Assembly: GCA_035283685.1 (NCBI GenBank) | Contig: DATETJ010000002.1 | Location: 357,362 to 421,361, forward strand | Direction of reading: 5' to 3' | Length of the DNA: 64,000 nt | From: Candidatus Bathyarchaeia archaeon | GTDB lineage: Archaea > Thermoproteota > Bathyarchaeia > Bathyarchaeales > Bathyarchaeaceae | Shown here: positions 49,035 to 58,027 of the stretch, piece by piece | Layout: each line of letters starts with the position of its first letter | Position numbering within the stretch: position 1 is the stretch's first letter | Translations under genes and position numbers: made by a program | Notes under the pieces: model-generated | What the model was told of the DNA's origin: nothing | Databases searched by the model: none | The model's input: only the letters and a program-made list of their open reading frames with translations

Positions 49035-51149
49035 ATGGAAAAATACACGCTTATAGTCACCGAGAAACCTGACGCTGCCCAACGCATCGCCCAAGCCCTA
49101 GACAGAAACGGCAAACCTAAACGCGCAGAAGAAAAAACCGTACCCTACTACATGGCACAAAGGGACAGACCCCTCGTCATCGTTCCCGCGCTAGGACATC
49201 TCTACACGGTTGTCCAAGCAAGCGGAAAAAGAAACACGTATCCCGTCTTCAACTTCCTCTGGGCACCTAGGCACATGGCTGAAAAAAACGCTGAACGCAT
49301 AAAAAACTGGATCGAAGTCATCACTCAACTCGCCGAAGACGCTGACAGCTTCATCGACGCCTGCGACTACGACATCGAAGGCTCTTTAATCGGCTACACC
49401 ATCCTCAAACATGCATGCCACGACAAAGACAACGCAGCCACCCGCATGAAATACTCCACGTTAACCAACGAAGAACTCGAAAAATCCTACGCAGACCAGA
49501 TGCCACACTTGGACTTCGCCATGATCGAAGCCGGCAGAACCAGGCATGAGGTCGACTGGCTCTACGGAATCAACCTATCCCGAGCACTGACCATAGCCGC
49601 AAACCGTGCAAGTGGAGGATACACAACGTTGAGCACGGGCAGAGTGCAAGGACCAACCCTCAGGTTCCTAGTCGCCCGAGAACGCAGCATCAACTCATTT
49701 GTCCCCACGCCATACAGGAGCATCAATGCACAAGTGGAAATTCAAGGCGCAAGCTATCTGGTTGATTATGAACAAAGAACTCTTGAAAAAAAGGCAGACG
49801 CCGACGCTGTCGTCGAAGCATGCTCAGGCAAAAATGGAATCGTAGAAAAGATTGAAGAGAAAACCGTGCAGATACCGCCGCCAATTCCATTCGACTTGGG
49901 CTCACTGCAAAGCGAAGCCTACAGCTTCTTCGGCTACACGCCAAGACGAACAGGTCAAATCGCAGAACGATTATACTTGGAAGCCCTAATTTCATATCCC
50001 AGAACCAGCAGCCAGAAACTGCCACCCGCCATCAACTACAAAAACATTCTCAATGGACTCAGTCAGGAACTATCATACAAGTCTCTAGCGTCGGAGTTGC
50101 TCGGAAAAGATGAATTAAAACCCAGAGAAGGCACCAAAGAAGACCCAGCGCATCCAGCGGTCTATCCCACAGGCAACAAGCCCACACGCGCTTTAGAGGA
50201 GACTGAACGCAGACTCTGGGATCTAGTGATCCGCCGCTTCTTAGCGGTTTTCGGCGAAGCCGGTATCAAACAGAGCATGAAGGCTGCCATAAGCGTCAAT
50301 GGGCACCATTTCTTCCTTCGCGGCAGACAAATATTGAAACAGGGCTGGATGAAGTTCTACAAACCGTATCTGCGGAGCGAGGAAGTGCTGTTACCGCCAA
50401 TCAAGGAAGGCGAAACCGTCAAATTCATGAAAATCGCCCGGGAAGACAAGTTCACGATGCCGCCTCCACGCTACAATCCAAGCAGCCTGTTAAAACGAAT
50501 GGAAAAAGAAGGAATCGGCACAAAGGCTACGAGAGCCGACATAATCGAGACGCTTTACAACCGAAAATACACCGTTGGAGAACGAATCGCTGTCACAGAC
50601 CTAGGCTTCGACGTCACAGCGGTTCTGCGCACACATGCTTCTCAAGTCATCTCAGTCAAATTGACCCGTGATTTAGAGGAAAAGATGGAGCGCATACAAC
50701 AGAACTTGGAAAAAAGGGAAAACGTGCTCCAAGAAGCCATCGACCGGCTCAAACCCGTACTGGCCACGATGAAACAGCAGGAAGCGGCGATAGGTCAAGC
50801 CTTAACTGAAGCCGTAAAAAAAGCTCGATTACAGGAACGCGTTGTAGGCGCATGCCCAAACTGTCAAACAGGTAAGCTCATGATAATTTTCTCAAGACGC
50901 ACAGGAAAAAGGTTCATCGGGTGCACCAACTACTTCCAAAGCATCTGCAAGACCTCGTTTCCACTTCCCCAAAGAGGCATAGTGAAGCCCACGGGCAAAA
51001 CGTGCAAAACCTGCGGCTGGCCAATCTTGTTTGTGCGCATGCCCGGAAAACGCCCATGGACCTTATGCATCAACCCAACGTGTCCAAAGAAAGAGGAGAG
51101 GAGGAAACGCCTTGAAATGCAAGGTTTGCAGTCGAGAAGCTCAAGCTGA
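49035..51149 (+). CDS. topA: DNA topoisomerase IA (TopA/archaeal topo III type)
   Basis: 704 residues from the ATG at 49035; the open frame runs back to 48837 but through the divergent gene's start, so the start is placed here. The Toprim domain has VTEKPDAAQRIAQAL and IDACDYDIEGSLIGY; the active tyrosine Y321 is in LEALISYPRTSSQKLP. The C-terminus has zinc-finger pairs (CPNC, CKTC, CINPTCP). It relaxes negative supercoils by single-strand passage. It overlaps the next gene. Confidence 0.95.
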   Translation: MEKYTLIVTEKPDAAQRIAQALDRNGKPKRAEEKTVPYYMAQRDRPLVIVPALGHLYTVVQASGKRNTYPVFNFLWAPRHMAEKNAERIKNWIEVITQLAEDADSFIDACDYDIEGSLIGYTILKHACHDKDNAATRMKYSTLTNEELEKSYADQMPHLDFAMIEAGRTRHEVDWLYGINLSRALTIAANRASGGYTTLSTGRVQGPTLRFLVARERSINSFVPTPYRSINAQVEIQGASYLVDYEQRTLEKKADADAVVEACSGKNGIVEKIEEKTVQIPPPIPFDLGSLQSEAYSFFGYTPRRTGQIAERLYLEALISYPRTSSQKLPPAINYKNILNGLSQELSYKSLASELLGKDELKPREGTKEDPAHPAVYPTGNKPTRALEETERRLWDLVIRRFLAVFGEAGIKQSMKAAISVNGHHFFLRGRQILKQGWMKFYKPYLRSEEVLLPPIKEGETVKFMKIAREDKFTMPPPRYNPSSLLKRMEKEGIGTKATRADIIETLYNRKYTVGERIAVTDLGFDVTAVLRTHASQVISVKLTRDLEEKMERIQQNLEKRENVLQEAIDRLKPVLATMKQQEAAIGQALTEAVKKARLQERVVGACPNCQTGKLMIIFSRRTGKRFIGCTNYFQSICKTSFPLPQRGIVKPTGKTCKTCGWPILFVRMPGKRPWTLCINPTCPKKEERRKRLEMQGLQSRSSS

Positions 51150-51336
51150 ACCTCAAAGCCAGTACTGTGACCTTCACCAGAAAGCGTACGAGAGTCTTCA
51201 GGAGAAGTTTGAGGTTTGGAAGAAAGCCTCAAACATAGACTGGGAAAGTTATCTTCGGGAGATTGCGAAGAACACTTTGACAGGAACATGGGCTAAGGAA
51301 GTAGCTGAAAACCTGCTCTCCGAAAGGAATGTTTAA
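51112..51336 (+). CDS. Small zinc-binding protein, 74 residues
   Basis: TTG at 51112 is chosen because GGAGG lies 8 nt upstream; it is inside the end of topA (overlap 38 nt, other frame). The N-terminus has CKVC and CDLH, a CCCH-type zinc site, followed by a long helix (YESLQEKFEVWKKASNIDWE) and AKNTLTGTWAKEVAENLL. Translationally coupled to topA. Function unknown. Confidence 0.7.
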   Translation: MKCKVCSREAQAEPQSQYCDLHQKAYESLQEKFEVWKKASNIDWESYLREIAKNTLTGTWAKEVAENLLSERNV

Positions 51337-51395
51337 ATCACTATGAGTAGAAATCCGTTAACTGACTCGCAACAAGGGTTGATGGAGCAAGAATC

Positions 51396-51827
51396 ATGCC
51401 TGGGATTAGAAGCCGCTTCACATCACTGGGATACACCACTCGAAAAACCTATCGAAAAATCACCACAGCCAAACCATCAGTCTTCCTAGTAGCCTCCATC
51501 GTAGCTGGTGCCTCAATATTCCTTTTGGGCGGCGGCATCTACGACATTTTAGAACAGCCTTTAATAGGCATACCTCTCGGCAGAAGAATCTTGTTCTTCT
51601 ATCCCGGAACCTTGAGCGAGCAAACAATCCTGGACAGCGTATATGCCATGCTGTCTTACTTCTTCGGCGTGGTAGGCATTCTAGTCATGTATCAGAGCAC
51701 CAAATATGCTTACAGACCGCGTCAAGCCTTCATGCTGCTCTTAGTGGGCGCCATGTTCTTCTTACTGGCTTACTTTCTGATGGAGAACCTGGTCTACCAA
51801 AAACTAACTACTAGCCAACAAGGCTGA
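51396..51827 (+). CDS. Conserved-type membrane protein, three TM helices
   Basis: 143 residues: helices at about 30-49, 82-102 and 110-130, and a loop (YDILEQPLIGIPLGRRILFF) of the kind seen in an archaeal three-helix family that I associate loosely with the Sec or oligosaccharyl-transferase machinery. That association was not checked. The ATG at 51396 follows GGAGCAAGA. Confidence 0.6.
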   Translation: MPGIRSRFTSLGYTTRKTYRKITTAKPSVFLVASIVAGASIFLLGGGIYDILEQPLIGIPLGRRILFFYPGTLSEQTILDSVYAMLSYFFGVVGILVMYQSTKYAYRPRQAFMLLLVGAMFFLLAYFLMENLVYQKLTTSQQG

Positions 51828-51837
51828 GTTCTCCGCC

Positions 51838-52806
51838 TCAGCTCACAAGTAGTTTTCCTTTCTGCATCAGCAGCCGAGAGTCAACTTTAACTGTGGGTTG
51901 GAAAAGAATTCCGTCCAAGTGAATCTTACTCTTAGTATGTCCACCTGCGTAAGAAGTGTTGTCGCCCAAAGCTATGTGCACGGTCCCCAGAACTTTCTCA
52001 TCTTCCAAAATATTGCCTGTGATGCGCGCCTTCGAATTGGTTCCAATGCCCAACTCGCCGATGTTGTAGGCGTTCTTGTCGGCTGATTTGAGCATGTTTT
52101 CAAGTTTTGAAGCGTCGGGTCCATCAAACCGCTTTGCCCACCCATCCTTCAGCGTAACCTTCAATGGTTGGGTCACTATGGAACCCATGCTGTCAATGAT
52201 CCAGACGCCATTTGTTGTACCTTCAACTGGTGCGAGGCAAACTTCGCCTGCTGGTAGGTTGCCCCAGTCGCCAGTCTTATGATAGAGCCCAGTGTCTGGC
52301 AACGGTGCACGTTTCTCGACACTCATAGTCAAATCGGTTCCGGAGGGCGTTGTGATTTTGACTGTTTTGGCTTTTCCAAGGATTGCTGTCACCTTGTCAG
52401 TTAAGGCTGCGACCTGCTGGTAATTTGCTGTTAAGCCGCCGATTCGCATCATGTCTTCGGTTATGCCTGGCATGCTGGCTATTCTCGCTCCCGCCTTTGT
52501 TGCTGCTCTCCTCGCGTCTGTGTGAGACAGCGACTTCGTGGTTGGAATAAGGACTACCTGCGCTGCTTTCATGGCTTCTGCAACCGGCTTGGGCGGTTCC
52601 TTGGCGTGTTCCTGAGCTGGTTCCATGATGGTTGTGACTGTTTTGGCGCCAATAGATGCCGCGGCGTATGCAAATGCCTCAGCTATTCTAAGTCTATGCG
52701 TGTCAGTAACCACTAAGACGGTTTCTTCCGACTGGGTCTTCATGCAGGTTTCAACTGCTACGCGGGCGCCCTTCATGATCGATAAGTTTTGGAACAAAAG
52801 CGTCAC
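51838..52806 (-). CDS. M29-like aminopeptidase, paralogue 1
   Basis: 322 residues. The C-terminal half has the aminopeptidase T/M29-like motif set: GELGIGTN near 250 and LGTVHIALGDN near 273, with YAGGHTKSKIHLDG after it. The metal ligands of true M29 enzymes (Glu/His) are partly visible. A second relative is at 56881-57990. It has an N-terminal alpha/beta part (TVLVVTDTHRLRIAEAFAYA). Start codon ATG at 52806, 1 nt before the carS stop. Confidence 0.8.
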   Translation of the reverse strand: MTLLFQNLSIMKGARVAVETCMKTQSEETVLVVTDTHRLRIAEAFAYAAASIGAKTVTTIMEPAQEHAKEPPKPVAEAMKAAQVVLIPTTKSLSHTDARRAATKAGARIASMPGITEDMMRIGGLTANYQQVAALTDKVTAILGKAKTVKITTPSGTDLTMSVEKRAPLPDTGLYHKTGDWGNLPAGEVCLAPVEGTTNGVWIIDSMGSIVTQPLKVTLKDGWAKRFDGPDASKLENMLKSADKNAYNIGELGIGTNSKARITGNILEDEKVLGTVHIALGDNTSYAGGHTKSKIHLDGILFQPTVKVDSRLLMQKGKLLVS

Positions 52807-52807
52807 A

Positions 52808-53341
52808 TCACCAAGGCGTTTTTTTCACGCCTGCTACGTATGCAAACATGTTGGTTAAAAGATGTGCGGGCAGCGTAATAACGAATATTAGGGCAATTGT
52901 GAGCAGTGGCGGAGACGAAACAAGAAACGAAAGCAAAACGGCTCCTGCCACGAAATCCACCTGATCGACAATTGGAAGCGGCGCACCCTCAGCTATGCTG
53001 ATCCGTCTCTTCGCGAACGAGTGAAGCAAGTCGCCTGTTAGGGCTCCCAACGAAACCGCAAACCCAAGCAGCACACTGAATTGGAAGGGAAGCACAAAGT
53101 CAGTTGGCGCGATGAGCGGCAATGCCAATTGCTGTGCTGCGGTTGTGAGCGTTCCAGCAGCGACTCCTGCAACAAAACCTCTAATGGTTTTGTGTGAGCC
53201 GAAAACTGGTCTGCCGTCGGACATTTTTCTGCCGAAGTCGATGGGTCTGCCTCCTCCGAAGACCACGGGTATGGCGTTGGCGACATACGCTGGAAAAATG
53301 AAGAATAAAGCGTATGCAAGTTCGTAGATCCAATTCGTCAT
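52808..53341 (-). CDS. carS: CDP-archaeol synthase CarS
   Basis: About 177 residues from the ATG at 53341 (TNWIYELAYALFFIFPAYV); the frame extends to 53395, overlapping the radB end. Several hydrophobic helices and the motif PIDFGRKMSDGRPVFGSHKT, then GALTGDLLHSFAKRR, define CarS/DUF46. It activates archaetidic ether lipid with CTP, the branch point for polar head groups of archaeal membranes, and so marks the organism as archaeal. Confidence 0.93.
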   Translation of the reverse strand: MTNWIYELAYALFFIFPAYVANAIPVVFGGGRPIDFGRKMSDGRPVFGSHKTIRGFVAGVAAGTLTTAAQQLALPLIAPTDFVLPFQFSVLLGFAVSLGALTGDLLHSFAKRRISIAEGAPLPIVDQVDFVAGAVLLSFLVSSPPLLTIALIFVITLPAHLLTNMFAYVAGVKKTPW

Positions 53342-53363
53342 TGGGGGTTCAACCGTTCCATGT

Positions 53364-54077
53364 TTATCGGCAGTCGCAGACTCCGTTTTCCTCAATTGAA
53401 ATATAACAGTTCACGCGATCTGGGCGCTGTGCATGCTTCTCTAAAAGGACCTTTATGGTATTCTTGTGGTCGGCTGGTCTCATGTTTAATACAGTGTCAG
53501 ACCAGAACTTCACAACACGAGTGGCAACAGGCTCAACTGCAACAAGACCCTCCAAGAAAACGCTTCGAACTTGACTAGTGATCAACGTGGCTATTTTCCG
53601 CGTTTTGGCTATTTGCGCAAGAATGGCTAGTTGGCGACCCAGTTCACGGTTCATGTTGAAGGTCTTCTGTTTCGACTTGTCGAACTCAGCTCGGTAAAGC
53701 GACGTAATCGTGTCCACGACGATCAGTCCCACCTGTGGCGTCAAGTATTGGTCCAAACGGTCTATTGCCAATGTTTGCTCCTGAAATGTAGTGGGCTGTA
53801 TCAGTGTTATTTTGGGCGCGACTTCGTTCAAGTCGTGACTGGCTATCTGCGCTAACCGTCGCGGATTGAAGCTCGCGTCCGGATTAATGAATATCACTTT
53901 GTAACCCATGCGCGTGGCGTTCACAGCGCATTGTATAGCTAGGCTGGTTTTGCCTGTTTCAGCTTCTCCATAGATCAACGTAACACTGCCTGGATGCAAG
54001 CCTCCGCTCAAGAGTCTGTCCAGTCCGTTGCAGCCCGTGGGCACCGTTCGCGTCGTGCTCTGCAAACCACCAGTCAC
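53364..54077 (-). CDS. radB: DNA repair and recombination protein RadB
   Basis: 237 residues from the GTG at 54077, the usual RadB length; the longer frame to 54188 would overlap the divergent gene. RecA-type core: TGCNGLDRLLSGGLHPGSVT, Walker A YGEAETGKTS near 47, Walker B VGLIVVDTI near 135. It lacks the N-terminal DNA-binding domain of RadA. Role: modulation of RadA in recombination. It is divergent from the RNase-H-fold gene; a TATA-like aattattaactt lies near 54110. Confidence 0.9.
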   Translation of the reverse strand: MTGGLQSTTRTVPTGCNGLDRLLSGGLHPGSVTLIYGEAETGKTSLAIQCAVNATRMGYKVIFINPDASFNPRRLAQIASHDLNEVAPKITLIQPTTFQEQTLAIDRLDQYLTPQVGLIVVDTITSLYRAEFDKSKQKTFNMNRELGRQLAILAQIAKTRKIATLITSQVRSVFLEGLVAVEPVATRVVKFWSDTVLNMRPADHKNTIKVLLEKHAQRPDRVNCYISIEENGVCDCR

Positions 54078-54150
54078 ATCGCTTTGAATGGAATATTGAT
54101 AGCCAAAGTTAATAATTTTCTGCGTTGTAATGCATACGATGACTTCAAGC

Positions 54151-54792
54151 ATGGAAGCCAAGATAGCCGTCGCCACTGTTTCAGGCAAAGCCTACTACTA
54201 TTTGGTGAACGAGTTGAAAGCCCGAGGAATCGACTTTCTCAGCCTGACACCGTATGAGCTTGTGCCCCTCACGGTGCAAGTTGTTATAACAACCGAAGAA
54301 GAACGCGCACTAATTAGTCATCCCCAAGTCTTGGTTTACAAGTTGAATTCTTCTCCAACCGCTGTAGTCGATGAAGCTGCTAAGCTAATTCGAGGCAAGA
54401 AAACCTTTGAAACAATAGCCATAGGCGTTGACCCGGGAAAAACCTTCGGCATAGCAGTCCTAAGCGACGGCAACGTGCTTGAAACATTGACATGCACCAG
54501 TCTGGACGAAACCGCAAAAACTATTGCAGAGATCTTCAGCAAACATCAAGCAGCGTTTAGAATGGTGAAGGTCGGCAACTTGGCACCATCTTACACATCT
54601 GATTTCCTGCCACTCTTGGATGAAACCCTGCCAAAGGATGTAACAATAGAAGTAGTCCATGAGGCTGGAACAAGCCGCCTAGGAAGCCAAACGGTTCATA
54701 AGCGTCGGTTGAGACACGCCATGGCAGCAGTCAAAATCGCAGAACGCCGAGGTCAAATCTACCTGAGAAAAGGAGCGACAGAAAATCAGTGA
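54151..54792 (+). CDS. RNase H/RuvC-fold protein of unknown function
   Basis: About 213 residues; starts at ATG 54130, 54139 or 54151 are possible. The motif IAIGVDPGKTFGIAVLS near 100 is the first RNase-H-like strand with its aspartate, and later EVVHEAGTSR and an acidic-to-basic C-terminal helix could complete an RuvC-like site. It may be a Holliday-junction or tRNA-related enzyme. Its TGA overlaps the start of the Clp1-like gene by 4 nt. Confidence 0.65.
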   Translation: MEAKIAVATVSGKAYYYLVNELKARGIDFLSLTPYELVPLTVQVVITTEEERALISHPQVLVYKLNSSPTAVVDEAAKLIRGKKTFETIAIGVDPGKTFGIAVLSDGNVLETLTCTSLDETAKTIAEIFSKHQAAFRMVKVGNLAPSYTSDFLPLLDETLPKDVTIEVVHEAGTSRLGSQTVHKRRLRHAMAAVKIAERRGQIYLRKGATENQ

Positions 54793-56075
54793 AGCGAACA
54801 GCTGAAGCAAACAAGACACTGCTCGTTGATGGACCAGCATCTGTTACTTTGCTATCAGGCGAGGCTCAAATCCTTGGCGCGAGGCTCAAACTAAACTCAA
54901 AAATGGTGATACGCGAGAGCAAACGTGTCCCCTTCTATGTGACCGCTAAGGCAGAGTTTGAGGTAATGCTGGGCGACAAAGGAGCCACAAACGACGTCGC
55001 AGACAGCACAATCCCAAAATCTTGGGAAGCCGCCGTCCAGACCGTTTTGACTGACAAAAACAAACCACTTATTGCCATGATTGTTGGCGCGATTGATGTA
55101 GGCAAGACCAGTTTCTGCGCTTATCTGACTAACATGGCTTTAAGGGAGAAATGGCGGGTAACCATTGTTGACGCAGACTTGGGACAAGCAGATGTAGGGC
55201 CTCCTTCCACTATCGGTTCATGTCGCATAACCAAACCGATTCGAGACCCCTTCGACATCGGCGCTGAAGACATTTGCTTTATCGGGGTCACAAGCCCAAG
55301 CAGTGCAGTAAACGAGGTTGTTGATGGAATTGGCAGAATGACTGAAAAGGCTCTCAAGCGTGGAGTCGACCTTCTAATAGTCAACACAGACGGCTGGGTT
55401 GAAGGCGAAGACGCCGTTCGTTACAAGCTGGCGTTGGCGAAGCGCATCAGACCCAGCATACTTATTGGCCTTCAGGAACAGAATGAGTTGACTTTCCTTT
55501 TAGGCGCGTTGACCGAAATCAAGACTATTGCAGTCGAATCTTCACCATCTATACGCAAAAGAGACCGTGAAGAACGCAAACTCCTGCGCGAGTTGGGCTA
55601 CAAGAAATATCTTAAAGGCGCTGCAATCCAGTCATTTCCGCTGAACTGGATTAAGGTTTCAGGTGCCCCGTTTGGGTCAGGCGTGTCGCCATCGAGAAAA
55701 CTGATCGAGGAAATCGTGAAGCAGATTGGAACTGCACCGCTTTACTGTGAAGAAACGCCAGATTCAATTTTTATTGCTCTGACCAAAGAGCAGTGGGCGG
55801 ACGAGGAAATAGCCAAAACCCTTGAAGACACGGTTAAGAAGAAAGTAAGAATTGCATGGGAAGGCGACGAAGAAGGCCTCTTGGTAGCGTTGCATGATAA
55901 AGACGGGAGTTTCCTCGGTATAGGCGTAATCGAAGAGCTTGACTACGAGCGTCGGGTGCTTAAGGTTTATACCAACGTGAAGAAGAACACCGCCTCGATT
56001 CAAGTTGGACAGATAAAACTGGACAAATCAGGCAAGGAACTTGAGCAAAGCAGCATCTTTGGCGGCGACATTTAA
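54789..56075 (+). CDS. Clp1/Grc3-like polynucleotide 5'-hydroxyl kinase
   Basis: 428 residues from a GTG at 54789. The P-loop GAIDVGKTSF is at 100-109 and is followed by TIVDADLGQADVGPPSTIG, the lid/catalytic region of this family. A C-terminal beta-domain (LVALHDKDGSFLGIGVIEEL) is present. Archaeal members phosphorylate the 5'-OH of RNA and DNA and may act in tRNA splicing or RNA repair; the same genome has an intron-containing tRNA. Coupled to the RNase-H-fold gene. Confidence 0.9.
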   Translation: MKRTAEANKTLLVDGPASVTLLSGEAQILGARLKLNSKMVIRESKRVPFYVTAKAEFEVMLGDKGATNDVADSTIPKSWEAAVQTVLTDKNKPLIAMIVGAIDVGKTSFCAYLTNMALREKWRVTIVDADLGQADVGPPSTIGSCRITKPIRDPFDIGAEDICFIGVTSPSSAVNEVVDGIGRMTEKALKRGVDLLIVNTDGWVEGEDAVRYKLALAKRIRPSILIGLQEQNELTFLLGALTEIKTIAVESSPSIRKRDREERKLLRELGYKKYLKGAAIQSFPLNWIKVSGAPFGSGVSPSRKLIEEIVKQIGTAPLYCEETPDSIFIALTKEQWADEEIAKTLEDTVKKKVRIAWEGDEEGLLVALHDKDGSFLGIGVIEELDYERRVLKVYTNVKKNTASIQVGQIKLDKSGKELEQSSIFGGDI

Positions 56076-56198
56076 GTTGAGATTGCGCTGCTGGAGCGCC
56101 GGGCATCTTGATCATCAAACACTTGATGTAGCTTGCTCCGTAATGTGTGCGCAAAAGAATATAGGTTGAAACTGGTGTAAGGAAAAATTGGTGGTTGA

Positions 56199-56846
56199 AT
56201 GCCAGTTTCTATAAAGTGGTTGGGTCACGCGGGCTTCCAGATCAAAGCTCAGGGAAAAATTATCTACGTTGACCCCGAAAAATCTGGTGAAATCTCTGGG
56301 AAAGCTGATTTAATCTTGGTGACGCATTCTCATTATGACCACTGCGACACATTGAAAATCAACGAGGCGCGCAAGCCTGACACTGTAATCATTGCCCCAG
56401 CGGACTGCGCACCAAAAATAGGTGGAAACGTCAAGGCGCTCAAAGCTGGCGAAGAAACAATCGTCGGCAACTTCAGGGTCAAAGCCGTCGAGGCTTATAA
56501 CGTCAAGCGTTTCAGGTCGCCGGGCACGCCGTTTCATCCCAAGGGACTCGGTGTTGGCTACTTGATAACGGCTGACGGCAAGATTATCTATCATGCAGGA
56601 GACACCGACTTCATCCAGGAAATGCGTCAGCTAAGTAATGTTGACGTAGCCCTATTGCCAAGCGGAGACACATACACCATGGACAACAACGATGCCGCAG
56701 AAGCAGCCTTAGCCTTCAAGCCAAAGACTGTAATCCCAATGCACCGATGGGACACAAACCCAGCAGAGCTCAAGAAGAAGGTTGAGGCAAAATCAAACAT
56801 CAAAGTGGTTCTGCTCAAGCAAGGCGAAGAACACCAAGTGACTTGA
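56199..56846 (+). CDS. Metallo-beta-lactamase-fold hydrolase (UPF0173 type)
   Basis: 215 residues. The metal-binding motif THSHYDHCD near residue 43 and the later HAGDTDF and MHRWDTN are the standard MBL ligands. UPF0173-type proteins are related to lactonases and phosphodiesterases; the physiological substrate is unknown. ATG at 56199, preceded by ggtggttga. Confidence 0.9.
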   Translation: MPVSIKWLGHAGFQIKAQGKIIYVDPEKSGEISGKADLILVTHSHYDHCDTLKINEARKPDTVIIAPADCAPKIGGNVKALKAGEETIVGNFRVKAVEAYNVKRFRSPGTPFHPKGLGVGYLITADGKIIYHAGDTDFIQEMRQLSNVDVALLPSGDTYTMDNNDAAEAALAFKPKTVIPMHRWDTNPAELKKKVEAKSNIKVVLLKQGEEHQVT

Positions 56847-56880
56847 ACAGACGACGCAACCAAGAGAACTTAGTTTTCAG

Positions 56881-57990
56881 CTATTCTACGAATCTTCCTT
56901 TTTCCATCACTATTTCATTGTCGGCTTTTATGGTTGGTTTGTCTAAAACAAAGTCCAAATGCATTGATGCTTTGTTGGCGCCGCCCAGATGAACGTTGTT
57001 ACCAATGGCAATATGCGCCGTTCCAAAGGCTTTTTCATCGTATATGCTCCAGCCAACGGGTTTCAAACCACGATTTGTTCCTATGCCGAACTCGCCAATT
57101 CTGTCTTTGTCGCCTTCCGCTTCCTCCAGCAGTTTCCTGAAAACGTCTTCTCCTCTTTCAGCTTTGAAATCAACTATTCGCCCATTCTTGAACTGGAGCC
57201 TCAGTCCTCTCAAACCGTAGTCTTTGTATTCGTCAGCCACAACTATGCCATTTGCCGAGGTTTCGACGGGAGCCACATATACCTCACCCGCTGGAACATC
57301 GACACCGCATTCGCGACCAGTAGCATAACAGTCTTCAAGGGTTCCAGACTCAACTCCGACGCGTCTGCCCTCAATACTAAATTCCATATCCGTACCATTC
57401 GTATGATAAACATGTACGAACTTCTTTTCAATCAGTCTCGAGGCTATGGCTAATCCGGTTTCTCGAAGCTCATTGTAGTCAACTTTGACCGCGTTTATGA
57501 AAGCCGCAAAAAACTCCAAGTAGTTGATTCCTATCAACCGAATGTACTTAGGCGATGGTAGATTCACAAATAAACGCGGCTTGGGCTTCGCCGCCTCGTA
57601 AACCGAGTCCCAAAAAGAATAAACAACCTTTCGGATGTCCACAGGTAGTCTGTCGATATCTTCGAACTGGCTCAACCACACGATCACATGGGACTTTTCG
57701 ACAAGAGAGCATGTGTGCTTGAGCACGGCATTTGTCAGGGTTGCAGAATCGTCTTTCAAGCTTGTGAGATAGAATTCTTCATCAAACGTGCAAAGCTGGG
57801 GATGCGCACCTATTCTCTGTGATTCCAACATAACGTATTCAGCAAGCACTTTGTTGTGCGGACCACAAATTATGAGAACGTTAGGTCTCCTTCTGAGACA
57901 GGCTACGCGTGTCACGATAACGTGTGCGCTTTCTTTCAGTGCGATTTCCCAGTATCTTTCAGATTCATTTTCAAGCACGAGTTTTCCCAC
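56881..57990 (-). CDS. M29-like aminopeptidase, paralogue 2
   Basis: 369 residues, related to paralogue 1 at 51838: GEFGIGTNRGLKPVG near 298 and KAFGTAHIAIGNNVHLGG near 318, then KASMHLDFVLDKPTIKADNE. It is longer at the N-terminus, with LIICGPHNKVLAEYVMLESQ. Probably hydrolyses small peptides using a divalent metal. Start ATG 57990; transcription away from the ProRS gene's end. Confidence 0.85.
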   Translation of the reverse strand: MGKLVLENESERYWEIALKESAHVIVTRVACLRRRPNVLIICGPHNKVLAEYVMLESQRIGAHPQLCTFDEEFYLTSLKDDSATLTNAVLKHTCSLVEKSHVIVWLSQFEDIDRLPVDIRKVVYSFWDSVYEAAKPKPRLFVNLPSPKYIRLIGINYLEFFAAFINAVKVDYNELRETGLAIASRLIEKKFVHVYHTNGTDMEFSIEGRRVGVESGTLEDCYATGRECGVDVPAGEVYVAPVETSANGIVVADEYKDYGLRGLRLQFKNGRIVDFKAERGEDVFRKLLEEAEGDKDRIGEFGIGTNRGLKPVGWSIYDEKAFGTAHIAIGNNVHLGGANKASMHLDFVLDKPTIKADNEIVMEKGRFVE

Positions 57991-58027
57991 CTCATCTTTG
58001 CAGACGCCAGAGTGTCAACGGAAATCT

